A stretch of DNA of 64,000 nucleotides from Phallusia fumigata (taxonomy: Eukaryota; Chordata; Ascidiacea; Phlebobranchia; Ascidiidae). The translations under genes were made by a program, and so were the position numbers. Of the stretch, positions 1 through 13,000 are shown in pieces. How positions within the stretch are numbered: the stretch's first letter is position 1; each line of letters begins with the position of its first letter. Location of the stretch: contig QXVZ01016643.1 in the NCBI GenBank assembly GCA_008931825.1, forward strand, positions 28,756 through 92,755, written 5' to 3'. The notes under the pieces are model-generated. The model ran no database searches. It was given only the letters and a program-made list of their open reading frames with translations, and had not been told where the DNA came from.

Positions 1-2018
1 ATTATACACACATATGCTTTTTACTGACATTCGTTGCAAGTCCCAAAAATCAAGTCAATTAGCCATACGCTTTACCGCCCGCCCTGACACAAGAGATAAA
101 AACGTAAGTTTTGTCTCAAAAGTCCGTGCCAACTTTTTGTGCATGAAAGTTAACGTTTTATCAAACCGCGCATTTCGGGAGTCGACGTATCCCGCCAACA
201 GTTCTGCAACCAGTGTCGCTGAAGAGTTAAGTTCACCGAAAATCAAAACATTTGAAACCATTCTCACTTCTGTTAGAGAAGCCTGGAGCTGAGCAGCCAT
301 GCTCCCATTGCGTATTCTTTGTCAGTAATCACAGCAGAATTTGCAAGCTTAACCTGTTAAAAATTAGATTTTTGACTTTGACGATAATGTACATTTTTTA
401 TTTCGCTGTAAGGTTTTGTACACAAAATGGCGGTCATGAGCTAATTCTGTCGTGTAACAAGAGGTTGGACGTTGATTTTTATGTGGTGCAAACTTGCGCG
501 ACTAAAAAGGTACAGATCCAAACTTCCTTAACACCTGATGCCCGTTGCGTAAAAAAATGAATCAACCAACATGTCCATAGGCAATTTTAGGAAGAAACGT
601 ATTATGTGTTAATTGTCGTATCGGCACATCTGTTTGCAACAAAGCATCCCACAATACTTCCATTAAAATAAATGGTCTATGACCATAAGAATTGAGCAAT
701 TCATTGTGCCCACAATTTAGGCAAACTGTAAATCTAACAACGCATATGCAAAATATACAAAAAGAGCTAGGCCCAAATCGGAAACAAAAATATTTGAAAG
801 CAACAGCCCACATACCGGGTAAAAAGTGAACAACATCAATTAAAACTAGCACATTGAAAAGCAGCAAAATACACAGGTTACTGATGACAATGCCCGTTGT
901 TGTATTTTGGTTCGGCTCGTCCTGGCTCCTTAGCGTGGGCTCAGCAAAACTTTTTGGACCAAGTTTTTGCCCGTACTGGTAGCTCTCAAGCATCTGCTAT
1001 TCACCTGATTGAGGTTGCCACGAGTGTTCTCCAAAACTAGTTTAAAGCGGTTTTTTTCGCCTAAATACATTCGTTTTGGCCAACGATGAGAAACGTGTAG
1101 TGTTTTGCGTGTCGAGAATATGATATTGCATGAGCGCCATTAACATCTGTGCGACATTGTGTTTTATATCACACCTCCGTATTTCATCGCTTCAACTTGT
1201 CGTCACTCGATAGTATCATGTTTTAACACCTTGATACGTCATTGTCACTTTACCACTATATATTTACGTACGTTGTGACACACAATAATTCAATTCAATT
1301 CAATACAAAGGCATTCAATTCCATTCTATTCCTTCCTTGTCGTTTTCGCATTTCGATTCCGTTGGAATCATTCCAACCCAATGGAATGCTTTTCTTCGTT
1401 CGGAATCGGAAACGATAACACAAGACTCTCGGAAACGGTTCTTGCGTCAAGCTAGTCTCCAGACACACAGACAGACGGCACCAAGGGTTGAGCGACAGAA
1501 GCAGAAGCGATCGGTAGTAACAAGCACGACGTCACCGCGCAAACCACGGATGCGACAAACGTATAATAGGTAATTCCACTTCTAAACCGGCCACCGATGC
1601 CGCCACAGTATCGTTCCGTGTTTTTTCTAATTTACACCTTATTTTAAAAAGAATCCAGAATGATTAGAACAGAGAACTACGGCTAAACCCTAAAACAACA
1701 GCACTGCAACAAATTAGTCTATGAACAAACGTACTACACATTACACACTGTGCGTAAATACGGTTTTAAAACCAACACAGAAACATCAATCATTACGTTA
1801 ATCCGATTCAAATCACTTCAGAAAAAAAATTCAAAACATGAAAACCGACACATCAGTAACTAAACATAATTAATCTTATTTCTGTACGAGCCGCTAATCT
1901 GTTTTTGACAATAAATACCAATTGGACTTCTGTGGGTAATGTTTCATAACAGGGGTTTTCCCGTTACCAAACGTCATTTGTCTTCCACACAATACTAAAA
2001 GCATTATACTGCAGAGCT
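1..2018. other. Upstream intergenic region, no confident gene
   Basis: No ORF here shows recognisable homology or a splice-consistent exon chain. A short (CAATT)n-like run lies near 1287-1304. The last bases before ECHDC1 (1995-2014) form a 3' splice-site-like sequence ending in GCAG. One unusually long minus-strand ORF (562-993) is listed separately. Confidence 0.6.
562..993 (-). CDS. Hypothetical ORF with hydrophobic segments, possibly a lone membrane-protein exon
   Basis: This is a 143-codon ORF from ATG to stop, long for this AT-rich non-coding background. After a polar start of about 35 residues come two or three hydrophobic stretches (roughly residues 36-60 and 75-95), rich in Leu, Val, Ile and Phe and containing Cys. 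I do not recognise a family. The frame could be chance, or one exon of a membrane protein whose other exons lie outside the window. No Kozak-like context, polyadenylation signal or neighbouring exon supports it. Confidence 0.15.
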   Translation of the reverse strand: MLESYQYGQKLGPKSFAEPTLRSQDEPNQNTTTGIVISNLCILLLFNVLVLIDVVHFLPGMWAVAFKYFCFRFGPSSFCIFCICVVRFTVCLNCGHNELLNSYGHRPFILMEVLWDALLQTDVPIRQLTHNTFLPKIAYGHVG

Positions 2019-4132
2019 ATGATGCTACGAAGGTTCGTAAAAATACTCTCAGGTAAAACAAATTGTCAATTCCAAAAAAGACCAATTCAGCTAATTCATG
2101 TTGATGGTGAGGATGGATACTGTGAAGCAGAAGTTGAAAAGATACTGACAAATTTGCAAGGTATAAAGCTTACTAATCTCCCACAACTTTCACGGTTTTA
2201 ACGCAACAAATTAGCTCAAATCTACGCAGGGTTACCATCGATCTGTAACCAAAAATATAGACAACTGAGATCAGAATATAGGACAATGTCACAACTCTAA
2301 ATGTTGCAGTGTTCACACTGACCCTTCAAGCTTTGTTTGAGCTAATCGAGTTCAATTTCATATTGTCATGTTTATGTAATTGCTTATTTCCTACTTGGCT
2401 AAGATTGTCTTTACCACAAAGTTAGCTTTCCTAACTAACCCAGCTGTCTAACAAGGCTATCTGAAGCATGCTAAAAATGCTTGGCTTCAAGTTGTGAATG
2501 AGATTATTTTATACGGTGTCACAAAGCATGGTGGCAAAACATCTACCATTATAAGATAGAAAGAGTTTACATTGTTAAAGCTAAGACAAATCAAGGATGT
2601 ATATCAAAATTAAGGACATTTCTCAAAAATCAGAACAGTAATAATTTTCAAGACGTTATCCTCCAAACAAAGGACAAATCTTAGAAATAAGGACTGTATG
2701 GTAACCCCGGTTATGACCCAACCACAGTAGGTGCTTAAGTGGTAAACAATATTTACTCTGATGAAGGTAAACAGATTGGTACTTGGAAATGTCGGTTAAG
2801 TTGTTTTGTATGTTTGCTGGAAAGTTTTGACATACTCTCACTCCATGTTTATATTGCTTGTACCTGATAAGATATTGCTTTTTGTTAAGGTGGAAGAATT
2901 ATCTTAGATTTCAACCACTCAGATGCCACAGCAGTCCTACAAATTTCAAATCTTTTAAAAAGAAATGCCTTTACTGGTAAACTAGTTTTACATTAGTGAT
3001 CCTTATGTTCAAGGACTAATTATGTTTTAAAGGCCCATAATACTACTTTTTTCATCAAGTGACATTATTAAATAAATATGTAACATAAATGTTTTGAGAA
3101 TTCATAAACATTGGTTACCTTTACTGATTCAAGATTACAATATTCAGGCAACATGATGCTGGAATTAAGAAGAGCAGTAAATGAGTTACAAAACTGGCAT
3201 GAGGGTAAAGCAGTTGTTATCTGTGGAGCTCAAAACATGTTTTGCTCAGGATCAGATATATCAGCAATTAGAGCATTTTCTAAAGCAGAGGTACAAAGCG
3301 ATCTGTTTGCACTATTTGTTTATGAGTGTAGTATGTTCATGTACTTTATGTATCTTGATCCAGGATGGAAGAAAGCTTTGTATGTACATGCAAAACACAA
3401 TGCATATGCTGCAACATTTACCACAAATCACTTTGGCACATGTTGAAGGAAAAGCAATGGGTGGAGGTGCAGAGTTAATGACTGCTTGTGATTTTAGGTA
3501 AGGTATTTCACCCATTGAGGTATTTGTTTTCATTGTGTCTAGTTGCAAACAGGATAATGTTTTCTTCCCTTGCTAATCCATTGCAATTAATTTCTGTAGC
3601 TTTGCAGTTCGTAATAACATTGTGGTAGAAAAGGTATTCTGCCTCAATCAAATGTTTGATGTAACCTATGTTTTATAGACTTATGTCAAGTGATGCACAA
3701 TGCCAATTTGTTCAGAAAAAAATGGGATTAGTTCCGGGATGGGGTGGCGTTAGTCGCCTGTTACAACTTGTTGGAAGGCAAACTACACTGAAACTGTTAC
3801 TTTCAGCAGAGAAGTTAAATGCTCACAAAGCTTTAGAGTTAAATTTGGTGGATGATATCATTGAAAGCTGTAAAGAAATGAATGAAAACGAACCAAATGT
3901 AACAAAATGTGGTTCTTCAGCTCTGATGTGGGCTGATTCCATGTTTAATCTACACCAAACTGATTGTAAAATGGTGCAGTCAATCAAGTTGGACGTTACA
4001 AACTGTAAAAACACATCAAATCTTTGGGATTCATATAAATCAGAAATAAACTTTTTGTCCTCAGTTTGGGGAGCAGAGGCTCACAAAACAGCTTTATTAA
4101 AGTCTGTTCATGGAAGGAATCAAAAAGTTTGA
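2019..4132 (+). CDS. ECHDC1: Ethylmalonyl-CoA decarboxylase (enoyl-CoA hydratase domain protein 1), 5 exons
   Basis: Exons 2019-2160, 2890-2976, 3148-3290, 3364-3497 and 3679-4132 splice into a 319-residue protein; human ECHDC1 is about 307. It is a crotonase-fold enzyme. The family decarboxylates ethylmalonyl-CoA (and more weakly methylmalonyl-CoA), a side product of acetyl-CoA carboxylase, as cytosolic metabolite proofreading. Exon 3 carries the oxyanion-type FCSGSDI motif (family form SSGSDL). Exon 4 carries GGGAELMTACDFR, near-identical to the family. Exon 5 carries KKMGLVPGWGGVSRL, matching the KEMGIIPSWGGTTRL region. An in-frame read past the exon 3 donor at 3291 soon departs from the family, so splicing there is required. 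GCAG ends 4 bases before the ATG, so the 5' end may be trans-spliced. The gene is convergent with the glypican. Identification rests on similarity across all exons. Confidence 0.93.
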
Positions 4133-7083
4133 TTTGTAGTGATTGCTAATCAGAAATAACACCCAGGCCAAAAAACTCGTAACTTCAAATTGTTGCAGAT
4201 ACAAGGGACAAAAATACCCCCACCCATATTTAAAAGTCCCGGTCAAAAATTTGCACAGCACCAAAGTACTTTATTCTTCGTATGCTCGTAGTTGGTTTAA
4301 CGGTTTTTTACTGTTTTGAGTCCATGGGTATATTTGATGGAATGCTGTTGAGCAGGGGATGCAACATGCGACCCGCGAAACGAATTAAGTGCAGTAATGG
4401 CTTGCAAATACAATCTTTTGTTTTCGCGTAGATGTGTGCATTGCGCAATCTGTTGAAGTCCAATTAATTATCCGTGTCCTAATAATATCGCTAGGATCAA
4501 TTTCACTCTTTTATACTTTGTAAACGGAATGTTTATCCTTTTTAGGATATTAGAGTTGTTTTGACACTTAATCCGGTCAATTGTATTTGGCCTTCCATTA
4601 TCAAAGTTTGAACACCCCTACTGTTGAGTATAGGTGCGTAACATCACAAAGTTAGTGAAGCGGATTTCGTTCTAATTTATCGAAAGGAGCTCGTTGCTTA
4701 AAGAATGTCAGCTAGCAGCAGCCCCCTCGCCTAATGAAGAAAGAAAACAAAAAAGAGCCTTGTAGCATAAAGATGCAATTCCAAGTTGCGTTATGAGATG
4801 ATAAACTCTGTTCTCTTGTAGAGAGTACCAAGCCTCGGTGCAGCATTGTACAAGACAGCCCAAAATCTAGAAAAGACACCAGCGCATAAATTAACAAGAA
4901 AACGGTCGAGTGGGGTGGTCCTTAACACCAGCCACTTGGCTCATTTGTGGAGGAATTTTAAATTCAATGAAAACAATTTTTTGTGCAGGCATTAGTTTTG
5001 ATTGTGTCATAGTACATGAATTGTATGCTCAGGTGCGCTACCGGCAAGTATAAACCCTGGACAGCTCAAATTTGCTGTAATTACAAATTGGAGTAAAATG
5101 TTTAACTTTTCTTAAGCACAGTAGCTTCTATAATACATTTAGAACATAACTGGGTTCCCACATACTTCATCATTTTTTGACTTTATAGTAGCGACATTTT
5201 ATACGTGACCCAATCGAATTCCGAAATAGGAACAAACTTTAAGGGCTAATAACCCCGTTTTTCTCGTTTACCCATTTGCAGATTCAAAGTAATTAACGAA
5301 TTTGCTATTTTCAAGTATGCTGATAACACAACTGAGAAACTGTAGGTATAGTATACTGTTGGGGGCTTGGTAACACGGAGTCTAAATTGATAATATTAAT
5401 AATGTCAAACAAAATATTGTTTGACTCCGGCTTTATTAACTTTTTACCCTATGGCAAGTGATATTCACCCCCGAAGAGTAAACTTACGACCGATTGTGAA
5501 CCCCTACCACAATCCACTAGGTTATGATAGTGTCACAATTGATCGTCGGGTGATAAAACCAAAACGTGTTGGAGCAGGTTGTACTAATTAACCAAGGCAT
5601 CCTAAAACCTAATGGTTTGGTCATTATGGTTTTTGTCTAATTGCATAGTTTCGGATTTTGTATTAATCTGAACTAGGGATTTAAACCTTTGCGGTCTCGG
5701 ATTTCCACTGTGGTCTGACCAGCGGGGCGCATGTGGTCCACAGCTTTTAATTTCAAATTTTTAAATGTTTTTAAACACTCTAGTTTTGTTTTCTTTAATA
5801 TTCAGGTTGTCTTTTTTTAGCTATTACCGCGAATCGCATAAATGTTTTTGCAGCCCGCGGGAATGGGTTAAAGCACTCTTATAGACCCCCAAACTTGAAC
5901 AACTTCCTTCAAACTATCTGATACTAAAATCTTTTGTTGGGATATGCCTACAATAAAGTAAAATGCTCTTACCGCTAAATCCAGAAAAACATTGAACACA
6001 GTTTCTACGTTTCTTCTTAAACCAGCGTACTCGCCGTCCAAACCCCTTTTTTGTCGATCCATGATTCAAACTCGAAAATTTTGTTTACGATACACAAACT
6101 ACACAGCATACAATAGGTTGCCATTTTAACTGTTAAATAACTGTTACAGTGATGTCACAAACGTAATAAAAATGTTAGGGATTGCCAAGTAGACTTTGCG
6201 TTTGTTTGTTTTTTAGGTCTACAAAACTTTGCAGGGACGCATGCTTAGTTCCAGGTAGATTTGTTTCCTAGTTAATAGATATTTTTTGTACAAATCAGGA
6301 TTAGGTTAAACAAGGTAAATTTACCATTTAAAAATGTTCACATCTAGAAAAAGCACATACTGTCCAAATTGCTATTTACAGATCTAACTACATTAAAATG
6401 AGCGTCGCAATTTTAATCTTGGACATAACGAGGTCACATTTTATTGTGTTTCTTAACAAAACAGGTAATCAACTTTTTATTGTCCAGATATGATGCAATT
6501 GTAATCATTATTCAAGAAATAGTCAGTATTACAATATTTTTTTTTAACCGTAATGATTGACAATCGGTGACATCTACACAAATAGGACAAAACGAAATAG
6601 TTCTCCAATGTTTAATATCGAAAATCGATTTGAGTCAAGCAAACCAGTTTCTGTGAAATTGTTATGTTCACGTACAGCAATGAAATGTTTATGTGAGATT
6701 GTAAGGTGTATGATTGGTCAAGGTGTATAATTTTTATTTTGGAAATTTGGCGAAGTAAAGTAAAACAAAACACTTATCCGTAACACAACAGTTCCAATAA
6801 GTGTGTGAACTTGCGTACAACGTGGTTCGCCAAAAAATCAAAAGGGTGTTTGAAAAAGAATAAATTACCGCTTCGTCACATAACATTGGCTTCGTTGTTA
6901 TAGAGCACGAATAATTGTAACATGTATAATACGCATACCTAAGATTTGTGGCAACAACGTTATGGTCCTGGAAACCATTCACTTTGCTTCATTGACAACA
7001 AAAACAACAGCACAAATACAAAAAAAGGAAAAATGCGCGCACAAACTGTGCACTGCCCGCAGATCAACACAATTTGCACAAAA
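4133..7083. other. Convergent intergenic region between ECHDC1 and glypican
   Basis: This 2.95 kb segment separates two 3' ends. I found no exon chain. A 64-codon minus ORF at 5868-6062 has no recognised homology or splice support. On the minus strand AATAAA occurs at 6733-6738, about 345 bases past the glypican stop, a plausible glypican polyadenylation signal. The rest shows only AT-rich low-complexity sequence. Confidence 0.6.
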
Positions 7084-10000
7084 TTACAACAAACAACAAA
7101 AGAATGTAAAACATATAGCAGCAGTCAGCTTAAACGTCCGCAATAACGAGTTTCTCTGATGGAGTCCATGGGCAGATCCTTTACCACCTTGCGACTCGAC
7201 CTCGACGGTAATAGGCAGGGTTTCAATTTTCTTTGTGTTGATGTCCGAAGTATTGAATATCTGCAGAACTGTGTCCTTTCGGATGTGAAATCGCGAATCA
7301 GTCGGTTTAGCAACAAAAGTGGTAGTCGTGGTAACTGGATCTTTCTTTCGTTGAGGTTTATTTCGTTTTGAGTCGTCTGTTGCAGTGTCTAATACAACAA
7401 AGTAGATAGAAGGGTAATGAGGGCTGTCTAAAATTTACAGAACCATGTTTGGTTTTATTAATTTCAAAGTCCAACTACAACAATATTGTACCTTGAACGC
7501 TATTAGTTCTATCGCGATCAGAGTTATTGTCGAAGCCACTGCTTTCACCGGAATTTTCTTCGCTGCATTCATCCTCATCATCACAAGGTGGCGACGAAGA
7601 GATGCGGAAATTTGACTTCTTCACAAAATATGGAATTTCGCGAAGAGCTTTTGGAATGAAGTCCTCACCGAAGGGTGAAAGTAAACTCTGCAGACGAAAA
7701 TACCACGATATGAGAGTAATGTTTGATAATCAAAAAACAGCAATACAGTACTGCAGAAACTGCGACGGTAAGTAACGCAACATGCAAAGCTTTATCGACC
7801 TTGGAGCTAAGTCGCAGGTTTTCCACAGCTTTTTGCATTCCCGGATGCAAACCGGCCACTCTCATCTCTGGGTTGTCCTGCTGACCTTCCAACCCTTTAG
7901 CTGGAACTCGTTCGTTGTACCTAAGGAGAATACGTTTCACTACTGAATCGTCCATGTATTGTTATCAGTCAACTGTTATTCATCACGAAACTCTGTCAAA
8001 TTCTTAATAGGTTTCCGTGACAATAAATCCACGCAGGTGCATTTTAAAACGTAAAACGTATTTACAATTGAGCAACTGGATTTCATCGGCAAAGCGGTTG
8101 ACATGGGGTGTTTGCTTAGTAAATCCGGGGTTAATTCCCCTGCGTGATTCGCTCCAAACTCGGGTGACCAGATACTTTGATGTCTATCCGAAGACAAAAT
8201 GATCGTTGCGTCAACGTGTGCCTTGGCGAAGGGTCATCCGATTAGTTTCCCCCTATCTAATTTTTCGGAATATTTTTGCTTACTAAAATTTATTTTAAGA
8301 ACCGGTTTGTGTTAGCTGTCAGCATTTAACTGTATTTTGTAGAAAATAACTGCTGGTTAATTAATTACGCGAAATTTTGTGCAGTGAGATGCGAAAACTG
8401 CAGACTCCGTATTAGTTGTTGTAATTAACATTCGCGGAATGCACTACTGTTGCAAAGAAGCTCAATACTTAGTAATATTTGTGCTGAGCCGATAAGTCAA
8501 ACCAGCAGGGGCTCATACCACCAGACATAATCTTCTGATCCATGCAGTAAACACAGCCCTCAAAACCATAAGCAAAGTACATCAATCTCAGGCACTAAAA
8601 TCTCGGTACAGAACAACTTTTCGATTTACCCTTAAGCCACTTACCTATTAGCTATGTTGTTTCCATCCCAGCAGGAGCCGTGCTTTGTAACTTGGAACGC
8701 TTGTGGATCGATGTTATCACAAAGTTTGTCTGGGAGTGCCAGGAAAAAGTTGATTGACAGGTTAAGCTGGTTGGCAAACCTGCATACAATAAACATTGAG
8801 TAAAAATGTTTTAAGCTACTATCGGGCTTTCTGCAACCGTAGACTAGGAAGGAATAAAAAACACTGCAAAGACGCTTTTATTTCGAAACAGTACATCATC
8901 ATTTCCTGTATTATAATAATTATTCGATTTGTTAATTTTTGTCACAAGCATGTAATGTCGACTGATTTTTCATCAATACAACGACCACAAGGTCGCGAAC
9001 TTTAAAAAAGGGCATTCGATTTCCATTTTCATTAAACACCAACCTGCGCTTCCGGCTTTCAACGCGGCACTTGAGACAGGTAGTCAGTAATTAGACGAGT
9101 GTCTGTCCCACGAAACTAAATTTCTCACCGACTGCTGGCCAAGAGCCCAGTCTTTGCATTGTTGTGTGTTTTTTTTACGTTAACATATTTATTGTGTCTC
9201 CTCCAAACAGTTTGGTGCGGGTTTTGGTAAAACAGAGACCGTTTTAAAACAAACCGATTGTTTTTACGGAAGTGACAGAAGTTTTGAAGCCTCTACTGTT
9301 ACACATTTCCCACAGACACTTCACGGTTTCGTCATTTCTCAAGATCTGACCTGGCGGAAACGGTAGATCTGTGCAACTACTTTCCTACCTGGAATGAGTC
9401 GCTATCTACTGTTACCTAAGTGCCGAGTAACTCGAGATTATTGCAATGACCCCAAAATATGGTTAAGATAACGGGACCGTTTCGGACAGCAGCATTCGCG
9501 TGAGCAAGTGTTTTGTAAACGAAAGCCAAGTTGCGTTCTCACACGAAACTCAAGATGCAGCGCGGGCAGGCATTTGAGATGGTGTTGACTGTGCACTTGT
9601 TTAAAATGGCGCGATTTGGCGACTGAGTCATTATAACGCGATGCATTATCAGTGTGGCACTGGTTGGTATCGCGCTAAAAATCTCGACTAAACGGTGTGA
9701 ATTATCCTGCAAACTACCTAAGGTGTCGTGGCAGGTTTCCCAAAGTGACATAAACTGACAAAATCTAAAGGATTTTACAGCTTTAAATTGACCCCTGGTC
9801 TCAGGTGTTGCATTTATCGCTGTTGTAAAGTGACATCACAATGTAAAATGGTCTTATTTGTCGTGTCTAGATGTCAAATCCCTTTTGTACAACACAAAAA
9901 TTAATGACTTTACAAAAGACCGTGACGAGTGTAAAACGTTAATTGGCTGCCACAAAGGCCTCTTAAGAGGTAAATAAAAAGACCACTTCAAACCGGGACT

Positions 10001-13000
10001 CGCGCATCCATTCTTAGTCGCGTTGGCTTATTTACCTAGCCCATGTACTGCTCTTTGTGGGCTCACAAAAGCGTCAACACCGAAATAAAGGGCACGCGAA
10101 ATTACTTTATCCGTTAACATCGGTGAGCTAAGTATGACTTTCCAAAGATAGAAATCCTGTTTGAACAATAGATTTGGAATGAAAGAATATGCTGTGTTAC
10201 TTTCTTGCGCACCCGAGCACCTTTTTTCCCGCGCTCCTAATTTGATTTTCCGATTTATTTCCGTCGCGCTGGCGCACGCGAACAATTTGATATTGCCATT
10301 TCGCATGACCTACCGGTCAACGCTACAGTCTAGAAGCAATCGCTTGTCTTGCTCGACGTTGAGCGAGCGTGGACAACACAAACACTAAAAAGTTGGTCTT
10401 GATCAATTTCATGCTTGGCAACTAACCCACATCAAGATGACGTATGGAACGTGGTTTGCCTGCCCTTACTGACAACAGATTGACAAGTGTGTTTTGACCA
10501 GGCTTTGTGATATACACCGAAGGTTTATTTCGTGAAAGTCACACAAAATTTATGTCAAACTTTTCAGAAATCCAAATGCCCGTTTTTGCAATGCTTAAGA
10601 AGTTTTTACCTTCATACAAAGCCTGGTTAATACACCTGACATCGTACAGGACATTTTAGGCATCTTTTTGTGGTGATAATTTTCAAAAACAATTTAGCCA
10701 CGCTCAGAGCTGGTTGTTTTTGTGCTAAGCTGTTTCAGTGTATACAGTCTGTTACAAATTCAAGCTTGCCGTGTTAATGCGGTATTATTTTTTACTAATT
10801 GTGCAACCAGCTAATATTATAAGCAGTTTGGCTTAATCAAGACGTTTTCGCGCAGGGTTTGGCTTTGTCAAGAAGATCAAAGATATGACACTTGTGCTGG
10901 CCATTACTTACTTCAACATTTTGGTCCGAAGACGGCGATCGGGTATCCGATGAGAACGCGAAACTTCGTCTATCTTGATCTCATCTTCATTCTCCACTTT
11001 ACTTGAAACTTTCGACACGGATGAACGCCTAGGCTGTGCAAGCTGCAAAACTTCATGTGGTGGACGAATACGGGGCCGTACCCCGAATGGGGGAAATGCT
11101 GTTCCGTGGATCGCAGGTTCCACATTCCGATTTTGGCGTCCACGGCGCCTCTGGCGACCGCGTTTGCGTTTCGAAGTATTCGAAGTTTGTTTTAGTAATC
11201 GATCTGTACAAAAACAAACATGATTATAATTTAGTTTTAATTTTAGAAAAATAATTGGAGTAAAATAAATGTACCGACCTGATGACCGCTTTGTTCTTGC
11301 GTTGCATCCCAAATCACCATTCGTCTGAAATATAAAATATCACCATGTTTTAATATGCTGTTAAAAAACGTAAATCTTTGTGCAATAATAGTTTAAACTG
11401 CTGATAAAGCACGCGCTTAATTCTTGACAAGCCTAGACTAATCCGTGTTTTTGCTACAGAGTAAAATTCCCAAACACATAAACAGTTGCATCTTGCGCGC
11501 CAGTTTTTTTTCAAAGTTCTTGTCATCTTGTGTATAATTATTTGCATGACACAAAGAAATTAATAGGGCGGGGGGCAAATGCTGTTCATAAATGCGCAAG
11601 TACTTGTACATCAACCGATCGGAAATAGTTTCGCCGTTTTCACAACAACTATGTTATTGAAAACACTACAAACGCTGAATGGCATGAAACGCTTTGCGCG
11701 TGATGTCACAGAGTCGCGCGTGGAAACGCCGTTCAGCAATCAATGAACCGGAACGATCATTTCCATCAAACAGTTGCGTTTCCTTCGATGTCAACCGACC
11801 GAAAAATAACAAAACGTGGCTATTTACTATACCAGTAACATCCTACTTCAAAGCGTGGCTAGTCCGACTTTTATTTGTTATAAACACGTTACAACGTGAG
11901 TAGAAAACACATACGGTTACTGTTCTGCATTTACACTGACCTTTAACTACAGATGAGAAAAACCACTCAGTTCACTACTACCTCGACTAACATACGAAAA
12001 GCAAATAAAATTAAAGGAGAAAGACGCTACTCTTACATGTACAACTTCCAATTTCTGAAAGGAAGTGTGGAAAACAGATTTAACTCGGACAAACATGATT
12101 AAGGTGTGTAAACAAGCCAGTTCATCCGGTGTTAGCAAACAAATCAAAAAATTGCAATCACGGGCCTTTACATATTGCCCTTATCGTGTGTTGATTGTTT
12201 ATTCGGGTTATGATCCGAACTAAGGTTTTTCTCCGCCCTGCTCTTGAAGTAGACACGTTCGTTTTATGGCAACAAATAGGTATTTTGGGTTTAGGCGAAC
12301 TAAAACCTTCGATTTATCCAACGATTTACCTTCAGAATCTTCAACCTGACTGTTTGATTTAAACTTGCATCGGTAATTTCATCAACCAAAACGTTGATTC
12401 CAGACTCGAGGTCACTTCTTTTGGCATTCATGATTTTCGCGGAAAGCGTCAGCGCCCCAAGATAATGTTTCCAAAAAAGGTCCATCTCAGACATACCCAC
12501 AAGACAGCTAAAGAAAAATCTTCACGTTATTTTTCTAATACGCCAGTTTGTGGGTTAAAAGCTTGTTAATGCTGGTTTTTATACCTTTGCTTTGCTCACA
12601 CAATGAATAACTATTTGTGGTCTTTTATATATTGTAGACCTATTCCCCAGTACACTGTGATACATACTTTGTGTATGAAAGCGTTGTGTACAAAGTTTCT
12701 AAAGAAACGCCATCAAAAAGGTTAAAATTAGGGTACAGTTTTGTTACGTTGTCCAGCCCCGCTATAGCGTATGCAACAATATACGGTTTTGGAGATTTTC
12801 GTGTGTAGCTTTTACACCAAAATAGTTACTACGTAACAGTTTACCAACGCTTTGGGGATCAAAAGTATACTGGAGTGTTGTCTTCTCATATTAGCCGAAA
12901 CTACTGGATAGATCACTGGACTCTTCAAACTGTTTTCAATTATAAATGTCTAATCTATAATAAGTACCTACCCTCTCATAACGTTCTTGCACAAACCATG

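Noticed and set aside
3291-3446. Read-through ORF after ECHDC1 exon 3
   Set aside because: The open frame continues but loses family similarity. Splicing 3290 to 3364 restores the conserved GGGAEL region in phase.
5868-6062. 64-codon minus-strand ORF between ECHDC1 and glypican
   Set aside because: No homology, no splice context and no partner exons.
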